Assembly (NCBI GenBank): GCA_020718925.1
Contig: DYRC01000242.1
Coordinates: 1-6,339, forward strand
DNA length: 6,339 bases
Source of the DNA: Desulfonema limicola
GTDB taxonomy: Bacteria; Desulfobacterota; Desulfobacteria; Desulfobacterales; DYRC01
Reading direction: 5' to 3'
Shown here: in pieces, positions 1 to 6,307 of the stretch
Numbering within the stretch: position 1 is the stretch's first letter
Layout: every line of letters begins with the position of its first letter
Notes under the pieces: model-generated
What the model saw: only the letters and a program-made list of their open reading frames with translations
What the model was told of the DNA's origin: nothing
Databases searched by the model: none
Program-made: the position numbers and the translations under genes

Positions 1-192
1 CTCCCTGCTGTTTATGTTACTCTTCGGTTTTTACCAGTTCTGTTTTTATTAATACATCAGGTTTGGGGTGATGCCAAGTTTTTTTAAAAAGTTACACTTC
101 GGTAAAAACGCCCTCAGTATCTGTATCGCTTTCTTATCATAACCCGGCTTTTAGAAAACAGTTATTGATTTATATTCGGAAAATACGATATA

Positions 193-315
193 ATACCGAT
201 TCGCTATCAAAGCACCCCTCCCCCGCCCATCCCCTGAAAGGAGAGGGGATGTCTCCCCCTTCCCTTTCAGGGAAGGGGGCCGGGGGGTTAGGTGGGTTTG
301 AAAGCGATTTGGTAT
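193..315. repeat. MITE-like palindromic intergenic element
   Basis: The ends are imperfect terminal inverted repeats: ATACCGATTCGCTATCAAA (193-211) against TTTGAAAGCGATTTGGTAT (297-315), 16 of 19 positions complementary. Inside are two perfect hairpins. One is 229-235 with 244-250 (ATCCCCT/AGGGGAT, 8-nt loop). The other is 255-264 with 270-279 (CCCCCTTCCC/GGGAAGGGGG, 5-nt loop). Further C-rich sequence on the left (213-222) faces G-rich sequence on the right (280-296), so the whole unit could fold into one long cruciform. There is no coding capacity. Both ends carry a TA (194-195 and 313-314), the target duplication typical of IS630/Tc1-type elements, so a non-autonomous element of that kind is plausible. 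A REP/BIME-type repeat is the alternative. Copy number cannot be judged from one window. Confidence 0.65.
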
Positions 316-365
316 AAGAATCAGAATAGTCGGAGTCGGGCTGATGTTATTCAAAATCAAAAACC

Positions 366-375
366 TGATAATCAA
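366..375 (+). promoter_or_regulatory. TGATAATCAA box upstream of the binding protein
   Basis: This 10-base sequence contains the palindrome TGATAATCA and begins 29 bases before the ATG at 395. The identical 10-mer lies 30 bases before the ATG of the rhodanese-fusion gene (2625-2634). It contains a GATAAT that resembles a -10 hexamer, but no good -35 is visible 16-18 bases upstream. It could be a -10 element, a small operator half, or coincidence in AT-rich leader DNA. Confidence 0.25.
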
Positions 376-382
376 TGACAAC

Positions 383-388
383 AAGGAG
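383..388 (+). promoter_or_regulatory. Ribosome binding site (AAGGAG) fixing the start at 395
   Basis: A full AAGGAG sits 6 bases before the ATG at 395. It selects this start over the in-frame ATG at 344, which has no Shine-Dalgarno sequence and would add 17 charged residues before the signal peptide. Confidence 0.85.
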
Positions 389-394
389 AACAAC

Positions 395-1162
395 ATGAAA
401 AAGATTGCTCTGTTTATCGGCATAATCGTTTTTCTGATGGTAAATGCCGGATTTTGTGCTGAAGTTACCGTCAGAGTGCCTGAAGGAAACACGTATCCTC
501 CTTTTTTTATACAGGATGAAAAAGGGAAGTGGAACGGATTATCCATTGAACTGGTGGAAGCCTTGCTGAAAGAAGCAGGTTATACGCCGAACTACAAGTC
601 TCTGCCTTTTGCACGAGCGATTACATACATGCAGGAAGGCAAAATTGATATGATGCTGAACATGACCATCACGGATGAACGGAAAGCTTTTATCAATTTT
701 ATCGGACCGCAACTGGATGAAACCATTGTTTTAGTTGTCAGAAAGGATTCTGATTTTACCATCACATCCTTAGACGATCTGAAAAAATTACCCAAGCCAA
801 TCGGCGTTGAACGGGGAAGAGTCTATGGAAAAGCATTCGAGGAAAAACGGGCGGCGGATGAAGCATTGAAGAGCAGACTATCCGAAGTAACGGAAGTAGA
901 TTCAAATGAGAAACTATTGGAATCAGGACGCATCAGCGGTTTTCTGGGCTATGGGTACAATACGTTTTATCAGATTAAAACCAATCCGCTCTATAAAAAT
1001 TTCAAAGCTCATCCGTTTGTAATCAGTCAGGATTGGGTTTATTTCGGATTTTCCAAAAAATCCATCCCGGCAGACCAGCTTCAGAAGTTTCAGGAAGCCT
1101 TTGATCGTGCAAAACAAAAGGGCGTGTTTGAGGCAGTCAGACAAAAATATCTCGTTCCATAA
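395..1162 (+). CDS. Periplasmic solute-binding protein, family 3 (amino-acid-binding type)
   Basis: This is a 255-residue protein of the bacterial extracellular solute-binding family 3, which captures small ligands, classically amino acids, in the periplasm. Residues 1-22 form a clear signal peptide (MKK, then a hydrophobic stretch to A-G-F-C-A). The cysteine is not in a lipobox, so a soluble secreted protein is expected. The first lobe shows the family pattern: Y-P-P-F near 34-37, N-G-L-S-I-E-L near 47-53, an E-G-K-I-D segment at 81-85, and T-I-T-D-E-R at 91-96. In HisJ-type proteins the equivalent of R96 contacts the ligand carboxylate. A second lobe follows and the chain ends with the usual amphipathic helix (Q-K-Y-L-V-P). 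The length is normal for a one-domain member. No permease or ATPase gene is adjacent; the next gene is a chemoreceptor, so a sensing role is possible. The ligand cannot be predicted. Confidence 0.9.
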   Translation: MKKIALFIGIIVFLMVNAGFCAEVTVRVPEGNTYPPFFIQDEKGKWNGLSIELVEALLKEAGYTPNYKSLPFARAITYMQEGKIDMMLNMTITDERKAFINFIGPQLDETIVLVVRKDSDFTITSLDDLKKLPKPIGVERGRVYGKAFEEKRAADEALKSRLSEVTEVDSNEKLLESGRISGFLGYGYNTFYQIKTNPLYKNFKAHPFVISQDWVYFGFSKKSIPADQLQKFQEAFDRAKQKGVFEAVRQKYLVP

Positions 1163-1178
1163 GCCTGATTTTGACGGT

Positions 1179-1212
1179 AAAGGTACATGAAAGTCAGGGG
1201 GCATGTACCTTT
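1179..1212. terminator. Perfect 11-bp inverted repeat, possible terminator or attenuator
   Basis: AAAGGTACATG (1179-1189) and CATGTACCTTT (1202-1212) are exact reverse complements around a 12-base loop, starting 16 bases after the stop of the binding-protein gene. As RNA this is a stable hairpin ending in UUU, but A residues follow instead of a long U tract, so it is at best a weak intrinsic terminator. It lies between the two genes and could adjust their relative expression or be a dyad operator for the chemoreceptor gene. Confidence 0.45.
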
Positions 1213-1254
1213 AAAAATCTGAACTCAAAAATCAAATGGGAGATAAGAAGCGTT

Positions 1255-2595
1255 ATGGAAAAAACATCCGATCACCGGAAATCAGGCATTCAGGTAAAAC
1301 TGAGCATCATTCTGATTTTCACACTTACAGCCGTCCTGACAGGCTTTTCTCTTTTTTATTATTTCAAAACCGAATCCGATATGAAACAGGAGCTATACCA
1401 TCGGGCGGAGTTTTTTGCCGAAAATCTGTCAGCAAGTCTGGTCATGCCTTTATGGGAAATGAGGGATGCCATTGTTGAAAAAATTATAGATTCCGCCATG
1501 CTTGAAAAACAGATAGTTGCTGTTCTTATCAGACAGGAAAAAAAATTTCTCTACGGCAGAATAAGAGACAGCAATTGGAACATTGTCAAAACCGACAAAG
1601 AAATATCGGGTAATTATTATCTGAAAAGCAAAGATATTTTTTCAAAAGACAAAGAGCATCTGGGCAGTGTGGAAGTTTATATGACATTGAAATTTATGCA
1701 GAAAAAACTTGATTATTCAGTTGTCATCATGTTTGCGGTATGTATAATTACCGATGTGTCGTTATTTTTAATCATGTTTTTCAGCCTGAAAAAATGGGTG
1801 ATATTTCCTGTCAGCCATATTATCAAAGGAATAAGCGAAGGCACTGAACAGATATTTTTTTCTTCCGGTCAGGTAGCCGAAGCCAGTCAGTCTCTTGCAG
1901 AAGGCAATTCGGAACAGGCTGCATCGAGTGAGGAAATATCTTCTTCTTTGGAAGAAGTGTCGTTCATGGTAAAACAGAATGCGGAATATGCCGGTAATAC
2001 AGACAATTTTATGAAGGAAGTCATAAAGATCGTCGAAAAAGCCCTGAATACCATGAACAGGCTGCAAGCTTCGATGGAAGATATTCTCAGGACAGGACAA
2101 CAAACTTCCGGGCTTGTGAAAACAATTGACAATATTGCTTTTCAGACAAGTCTTCTGGCATTGAATGCGGCTATTGAGGCAGCCAGAGCGGGCGAAGCCG
2201 GAAGCGGATTTGCCGTTGTTGCCAATGAAGTCAGAACTTTGGCAATGAGAACCACCGAAACCGCCCGGAACACATCCGCACTGATTGAAGGCACATCGGA
2301 AAAGATAAGAACTCACGGAGAGATTTTATCACAAACCCTTGAAGGTTTCATAAAAACCAACGATTATGCTCATAAGATGGGAAAACTGATCGTCCGAATT
2401 GCTCAAACATCCGAAGAACAGGCGTTGAGAATAGGACTGTTGAACAATGCTGTCAAGGAAACAGATAAGATAACTCAGAATAATGCGGCTGATTCAGTGC
2501 AAACCGCTGCTGCTTCCGAAGAAATGAAAGCACAGGTTGAAAAAATAAGCATTTTTGTAGATGAATTAACCGTTCTGATAGGAAAAAAAGCATGA
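1255..2595 (+). CDS. Methyl-accepting chemotaxis protein
   Basis: This is a 446-residue transmembrane chemoreceptor that would signal through CheW and CheA. The first transmembrane helix is about residues 16-37, followed by a periplasmic sensor of roughly 115 residues containing L-V-M-P-L-W-E-M, a motif reminiscent of small Cache/PDC-like sensors. The second transmembrane helix is about 155-178. The cytoplasmic part is a long coiled coil with the highly conserved hairpin tip at about 291-327 (I-D-N-I-A-F-Q-T, then L-L-A-L-N-A-A-I-E-A-A-R-A-G-E-A-G and G-F-A-V-V-A-N-E-V-R). The HAMP region after TM2 is short and degenerate. There is no C-terminal CheR-tethering NWETF-type pentapeptide; the chain ends I-G-K-K-A. 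I chose the ATG at 1255 because the positively charged N-terminus then leads directly into TM1. GGGAG at 1238-1242 (12 bases) or AGAAG at 1246-1250 (4 bases) may serve as the ribosome site. The in-frame TTG at 1171 would put the 1179-1212 hairpin inside the gene. Confidence 0.92.
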   Translation: MEKTSDHRKSGIQVKLSIILIFTLTAVLTGFSLFYYFKTESDMKQELYHRAEFFAENLSASLVMPLWEMRDAIVEKIIDSAMLEKQIVAVLIRQEKKFLYGRIRDSNWNIVKTDKEISGNYYLKSKDIFSKDKEHLGSVEVYMTLKFMQKKLDYSVVIMFAVCIITDVSLFLIMFFSLKKWVIFPVSHIIKGISEGTEQIFFSSGQVAEASQSLAEGNSEQAASSEEISSSLEEVSFMVKQNAEYAGNTDNFMKEVIKIVEKALNTMNRLQASMEDILRTGQQTSGLVKTIDNIAFQTSLLALNAAIEAARAGEAGSGFAVVANEVRTLAMRTTETARNTSALIEGTSEKIRTHGEILSQTLEGFIKTNDYAHKMGKLIVRIAQTSEEQALRIGLLNNAVKETDKITQNNAADSVQTAAASEEMKAQVEKISIFVDELTVLIGKKA

Positions 2596-2624
2596 TCAGC
2601 AGGGCAACTGCTCTGTACAAGGCT

Positions 2625-2634
2625 TGATAATCAA
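2625..2634 (+). promoter_or_regulatory. TGATAATCAA box upstream of the rhodanese fusion
   Basis: This is identical to 366-375 and at nearly the same distance from the start codon (30 versus 29 bases). With the preceding T it makes an 11-base palindrome, TTGATAATCAA (2624-2634). It may include a -10 hexamer (GATAAT at 2626-2631) or be a small operator. No matching -35 is evident. Confidence 0.25.
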
Positions 2635-2640
2635 ACATTT

Positions 2641-2646
2641 AAGGAG
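2641..2646 (+). promoter_or_regulatory. Ribosome binding site (AAGGAG) of the rhodanese fusion
   Basis: A strong AAGGAG sits 8 bases before the ATG at 2655. No comparable site precedes the GTG at 2898, which argues that the part downstream of the TGA is reached by readthrough and not by independent initiation. Confidence 0.85.
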
Positions 2647-2654
2647 AATTTGCT

Positions 2655-3491
2655 ATGGGCTTGAAAGAATTTTTTTCGCCGATTCCGAATATCAGCGCAA
2701 CAGATGCAAAAAAATATGCAGAAGAACATCATGAAGGCGATTTTACGCTCTTGGATGTCCGCCAGCCGATGGAATACAAGCATTCGCATATTCCGGGAGC
2801 AAAACTGATTCCTTTGCCGGAATTGTTTGAGCGCGTGAATGAATTGGACATGAAAAAGCCGGTTCTTGTGTATTGAGCCGCAGGCGGACGCAGCCGGGTG
2901 GCTGCTCAGTATCTTCATGGTCAGGGCTTTAAGACAATTTATAATCTCAAAGGCGGCATGGCGGCATGGGACGGACACGAAGCAAAAGGACCTCAGGACA
3001 TGGGAATGTCCGTTCTGACCGGCGATGAAACTCCGGCGCAGATCATCAGGATTGCATACAGCCATGAACAAGGCTTGGCAGTGTTTTATGTGAAAATGGT
3101 CTCCCTGATTTCAGATGCGGAAACTGCCGGGGTATTCAATCTGCTGGCAGACATTGAAGAACATCACAAGCAAAAGCTGTTTGATGTATACAGAAGTCTT
3201 GAGCCGTCTGCGGAACGGGACGCTTTTGATAAGCAGATATCGGCGGGCATGATGGAAGGCGGATGGTCGGTTGAAGAATTTGTCAGACAACATCAATCTT
3301 TGGTCAAAAGACCTGCTGACGCCCTCAATATCGCCATGATGATTGAGGCTCAAGCCCTTGATCTGTATCTGCGCTATGCTGATAAAAGCAAAGACGAAAA
3401 AGTAAAAACCGTTCTGTTCAATCTTGCAGATGAGGAAAAGGCGCATCTGAAACGTCTTGGCAAGCTGATGGATGAAAAACATGATAAATAA
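2655..3491 (+). CDS. Selenocysteine-containing rhodanese fused to a rubrerythrin/ferritin-like diiron domain
   Basis: Read through the TGA at 2874-2876, this frame gives one 278-residue cytoplasmic protein. Residues 1-107 are a single rhodanese domain: L-L-D-V-R at about 32-36, H-I-P-G-A at about 45-49, then V-L-V-Y-[74]-A-A-G-G-R-S at 70-80 and the ending L-K-G-G-M-A-A-W at 98-105. Position 74, encoded by TGA, is where rhodaneses carry the catalytic cysteine that accepts the sulfane sulfur, so selenocysteine is the natural reading. Residues from about 125 to 275 form a four-helix ferritin-like domain with a full diiron ligand set: E138, E168-x-x-H171, E231 and E261-x-x-H264. No rubredoxin-type Cys4 iron site is present. 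The homology is continuous across the TGA with no frameshift. Rhodaneses move sulfane sulfur, and rubrerythrin-type domains reduce peroxide, so a role in sulfur or oxidative-stress redox chemistry is likely but inferred. The alternative is a nonsense mutation that happened to hit the catalytic codon. Confidence 0.88.
2874..2908 (+). promoter_or_regulatory. Selenocysteine UGA codon with candidate bacterial SECIS hairpin
   Basis: Bacterial SECIS elements lie inside the coding sequence just downstream of the UGA and bind SelB. Here the UGA (2874-2876) is followed by a perfect 6-bp stem, GCAGCC (2890-2895) with GGCUGC (2900-2905), closed by a GGGU loop (2896-2899). The loop starts 20 bases after the UGA and begins with G residues followed by U, as in known bacterial elements. 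The UGA itself can pair with UCA at 2906-2908 to make a basal stem, leaving 2877-2889 as an internal bulge. The pairing was found by eye; no folding energy was computed. Confidence 0.72.
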
Positions 3492-3594
3492 TGCGTGAGA
3501 CATCAGGCGTCTTGCAAAACTGAAAATTTCAGGCGGAATTTATCAAAAATTTTGGCTGCCGTCCTTCTGATGGAGCTTATTTATACGGATACTC

Positions 3595-5580
3595 ATGTTC
3601 AAACTTGTCTCAGATTTTACGCCCAAAGGCGATCAGCCCCTTGCGATTGAAACCTTATGCCGCAACATCACAGCCGGAAAGCCGCATCATGTCATGCTGG
3701 GCGTTACCGGCTCCGGCAAAACATTTACAATGGCGCACGTCATTGCCAAAATTCAGAAGCCTACGCTGATTATCGCGCCGAACAAAACGCTTGCCGCGCA
3801 ATTATACAATGAATTTAAGCAATTATTTCCTGAAAATGCGGTGGAGTTTTTTGTCAGCTATTACGATTATTATCAGCCCGAAGCTTACATTCCTTCGACA
3901 GATACCTATATTCAGAAAGATTCGGCAATTAATGAAATGATTGACAAGCTGCGTCATTCTGCCACGCGGTCTGTGCTTTCCAGAAAAGATGTGATTGTGG
4001 TTGCCAGCGTGTCGTGCATTTACGGGCTGGGTGCGCCGGAAGATTATCTGGAAATGCGGATTCATCTTCAAAAAAATACCGAATTTCCCCGCCAGAAACT
4101 GCTGCGTCATCTTGTGGAAATGCAGTATGAGCGCAATGATATTGATTTTCATCGGGGCGTGTTCCGGGTCAGAGGAGATCGGGTTGAGATTTTTCCCGCG
4201 TATGAAGAAGACAAAGCCATCCGCATTGAATTTTTCGGAGATGATATTGACGCTATTGCTGAAATTGATCCGCTGAAAGGCTCGGCGTTAAAGCAACTGA
4301 ATGAGCTGACACTGTTTCCGGCAAGTCATTATGTCAGCCCCAAATCCACGCTGCAAAAAGCCGTAGAAAGCGTTACGCGGGAATTGAAACAACGGCTTGA
4401 GTTTTTCCGTTCTGAGAATAAAGCCATTGAGACCCAGCGCATTGAAGAGCGCACCAATCTTGATTTGGAAATGATTCTGGAGTTGGGCTATTGCAACGGC
4501 ATTGAAAATTATTCCCGGCATCTGACCGGAAGAAAACCCGGAGAACCGCCGCCGACCCTGATGGATTATTTTCCTAAAGATTTTCTGCTGTTTATTGATG
4601 AAAGCCATATCAGTGTGCCGCAGATTCGGGGCATGTATAATGGGGATCGCGCCCGAAAGCAGACGCTGGTTCAATTCGGCTTCCGGCTTCCGTCTGCTTT
4701 GGATAACCGACCGTTAATGTTTGAAGAATTTGAATCCAGAGTGTCTCAGGCGGTGTTTGTATCTGCCACGCCTGCGGAATATGAAATGAATCAGGCAAAA
4801 GATACGCTTGTGGAGTTGATTGTCAGACCGACCGGCTTGCCTGATCCTGAAATCGAAGTGCGGAAAGCCACGCATCAGGTGGATGATCTGCTGGATGAAA
4901 TTCAGGCAAGAGTCAAAAAAAATCAGCGTGTTATGGTAACGACCCTGACCAAGCGCATGGCAGAATCATTAAGCGAATATTATTCGGATTTGGGAATCCG
5001 GGTCCGCTATCTGCATTCAGACATCAATACGCCGGAGCGTATGGAAATCATTCAGGATTTGAGAACCGGCGTATTTGACGTTCTGGTCGGCATCAATCTT
5101 CTGCGCGAAGGTTTGGATATTCCCGAAGTTGCGCTGATGGCAATTCTGGATGCGGACAAAGAAGGCTTTCTGCGCTCTGCCCGCTCCCTGATTCAGACCT
5201 GCGGACGCGCTGCCAGAAATATTGACGGCAAAGTGCTGATGTATGCGGATGTCATTACAAAGTCCATGCAGCAGGCAATTGATGAGACGAATCGCCGCAG
5301 ACTGATTCAGATTGCTTACAACAAACAGCATAAAATTATTCCCACGACCATACATAAAAATATTGCGCCGGTGTTTCAATTCAGTTCTGATGCCCAAAAT
5401 CTTTCATTGAAAAAAGTTGCCGAAACCATTGCGCCTTACGGAGATTCGGACAATCTGGAAAAGATGATCCGCGAAATGGAAAAAGAGATGAAGCAGGCAG
5501 CAAAAGCCTTGGATTATGAACGTGCGGCAATTCTCAGAGATCGGATTCGGCATCTGAGAGAAATCATACTGGCAGACTGA
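3595..5580 (+). CDS. uvrB: UvrABC excision nuclease subunit B
   Basis: UvrB is the damage-verifying helicase-like subunit of nucleotide excision repair; it is loaded by UvrA and then recruits UvrC. This 661-residue protein is full length for the family. Visible are the Walker A motif G-V-T-G-S-G-K-T (36-43), the damage-probing beta-hairpin with its tyrosines (V-S-Y-Y-D-Y-Y-Q-P-E-A-Y, 87-98), the DESH box (335-338), L-R-E-G-L-D-I-P in motif V, motif VI Q-T-C-G-R-A-A-R-N (534-542, with Cys where E. coli has Ile) and the C-terminal UVR motif (about 621-656) that contacts UvrC. The start aligns with known UvrB N-termini (F-K-L, then P-x-G-D-Q-P). The ribosome site is weak: ACGGA at 3585-3589, with GGAG at 3572-3575 too distant. 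The 103-base leader shows no clear LexA-type operator and only a short palindrome, CTGAAAATTTCAG at 3520-3532. Confidence 0.98.
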   Translation: MFKLVSDFTPKGDQPLAIETLCRNITAGKPHHVMLGVTGSGKTFTMAHVIAKIQKPTLIIAPNKTLAAQLYNEFKQLFPENAVEFFVSYYDYYQPEAYIPSTDTYIQKDSAINEMIDKLRHSATRSVLSRKDVIVVASVSCIYGLGAPEDYLEMRIHLQKNTEFPRQKLLRHLVEMQYERNDIDFHRGVFRVRGDRVEIFPAYEEDKAIRIEFFGDDIDAIAEIDPLKGSALKQLNELTLFPASHYVSPKSTLQKAVESVTRELKQRLEFFRSENKAIETQRIEERTNLDLEMILELGYCNGIENYSRHLTGRKPGEPPPTLMDYFPKDFLLFIDESHISVPQIRGMYNGDRARKQTLVQFGFRLPSALDNRPLMFEEFESRVSQAVFVSATPAEYEMNQAKDTLVELIVRPTGLPDPEIEVRKATHQVDDLLDEIQARVKKNQRVMVTTLTKRMAESLSEYYSDLGIRVRYLHSDINTPERMEIIQDLRTGVFDVLVGINLLREGLDIPEVALMAILDADKEGFLRSARSLIQTCGRAARNIDGKVLMYADVITKSMQQAIDETNRRRLIQIAYNKQHKIIPTTIHKNIAPVFQFSSDAQNLSLKKVAETIAPYGDSDNLEKMIREMEKEMKQAAKALDYERAAILRDRIRHLREIILAD

Positions 5581-5581
5581 C

Positions 5582-6307
5582 ATGTTCCTCAAGCGGCTTG
5601 CACACACCCTGAAATCTGCGATTTTTCCGCCTAAATGCCTGTCATGCGAAAAATTCTTTGATATGCCGTTTGAGCAGACTGCAACGGATCCGATGTATTG
5701 CGGTTTTGAGCAATTGATGTCGCCGTTTCTGTGTGCGGACTGCCGGGAAGAGTTTTCGCCGATAACATCCGTCTATGATTTTAACGGCGGCATAGCCTGC
5801 GCTGTCGGCGAATATCGCGGTGCATTGAGAACTGCTATCCATGCCTTCAAATACCAAGGCAAAACCGGTCTTGCCAAACCCTTCGGAATGCTATTGTTTT
5901 CAACATTTATCCGATATTGGAATCCTGAAGAGATTGATCTGGTTCTGCCGGTTCCGCTGCATATCAAGCGGCTTAGGGGACGGGGCTTCAATCAGGCATT
6001 TTTAATGTTGAAACAGTGGAAACATATTGCAGAATTACTTAATGTACAACCGTTTCAGATTGAGCCGGACATTTTGATGAAAACTAAGAATACTCGCCCG
6101 CAGGTTGAATTGACGCGGAAAGAACGGAAAGAAAATATCAAAGATGCTTTCAGCCTCAGTAATTCATCTGCTGTCAAAGGAAAAAAGATATTGCTGATAG
6201 ATGATGTATATACCACCGGCGCGACAGTCAAAGAATGCGCCAAGGTTCTACTGAATGCAGGAGCCGCACGGACAGATATGCTGACATTGGCAAGAACATC
6301 GAAATAA
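5582..6307 (+). CDS. comF: ComF-family phosphoribosyltransferase-like protein
   Basis: This is a 241-residue member of the ComF/GntX family, linked to DNA uptake or use of external DNA in competent bacteria; the biochemical reaction is not established. The N-terminus carries a zinc-finger-like set of cysteines, C19-x2-C22 and C51-x2-C54, with C40 between. The remainder is a type I phosphoribosyltransferase fold: L-V-L-P-V-P-L-H near 120-127, R-G-R-G-F-N-Q at about 132-138, then the PRPP-binding loop I-L-L-I-D-D-V-Y-T-T-G-A-T at 203-215. The ATG follows the uvrB stop codon after one base, so translation is probably coupled and the two genes share a transcript. No strong Shine-Dalgarno sequence is visible within the uvrB end, which fits coupling. 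The length is normal and no residue of the core motif is missing. Confidence 0.92.
   Translation: MFLKRLAHTLKSAIFPPKCLSCEKFFDMPFEQTATDPMYCGFEQLMSPFLCADCREEFSPITSVYDFNGGIACAVGEYRGALRTAIHAFKYQGKTGLAKPFGMLLFSTFIRYWNPEEIDLVLPVPLHIKRLRGRGFNQAFLMLKQWKHIAELLNVQPFQIEPDILMKTKNTRPQVELTRKERKENIKDAFSLSNSSAVKGKKILLIDDVYTTGATVKECAKVLLNAGAARTDMLTLARTSK

Larger units (their letters stand above)
1..394. other. Gene-free upstream region
   Basis: I see no credible gene here. The only long open frame on the minus strand (546 down to 151) runs through the palindromic repeat and into the antisense of the binding-protein gene, and its translation is low-complexity. The first 150 bases are AT-rich and contain a near-repeat, GTTACTCTTCGGT at 16-28 and GTTACACTTCGGT at 91-103 (12 of 13 identical). 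They also contain a 9-bp inverted pair, GTTTTTACC at 27-35 and GGTAAAAAC at 101-109. Bases 193-315 are the palindromic element described separately. Bases 316-394 form the leader of the binding-protein gene and should hold its promoter, but I cannot point to a convincing -35/-10 pair. Confidence 0.6.

Noticed and set aside
344..394. Upstream ATG start for the binding protein
   Set aside because: It adds a charged 17-residue extension in front of a textbook signal peptide and lacks a ribosome site, whereas the ATG at 395 has AAGGAG 6 bases upstream.
151..546. Minus-strand ORF of 131 codons
   Set aside because: It crosses the palindromic element and the antisense of the signal-peptide region, and its proline-rich translation matches no family I recognise.
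1171..1254. TTG start for the chemoreceptor
   Set aside because: It would place a perfect inverted repeat in the coding region and add 28 residues unlike a receptor N-terminus.
1768..2316. Minus-strand ORF of 182 codons
   Set aside because: It is entirely antisense to the highly conserved chemoreceptor signalling domain; a shadow frame.
2593..2595. TGA at the end of the chemoreceptor as another selenocysteine codon
   Set aside because: The receptor is already complete, and the following frame runs only a short way through the leader of the next gene without family resemblance. The uvrB TGA at 5578-5580 was rejected for the same kind of reason.
2655..2876. A truncated rhodanese or pseudogene ending at the TGA
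   Set aside because: The downstream frame is intact for 204 codons with full domain conservation, and the TGA replaces precisely the catalytic codon beside a SECIS-like hairpin. A random nonsense mutation is the less likely reading, though not excluded.
2898..3491. A separate gene starting at the GTG after the TGA
   Set aside because: The GTG lies in the middle of the conserved rhodanese active-site helix, has no clear Shine-Dalgarno sequence, and the result would be a domain cut through its core. Reading through the TGA gives a complete rhodanese.
3492..3594. SOS (LexA) operator upstream of uvrB
   Set aside because: No CTGT-N8-ACAG or GAAC-N4-GTTC type site is present. The short palindrome at 3520-3532 has essentially no loop and does not fit a known LexA box or a terminator.
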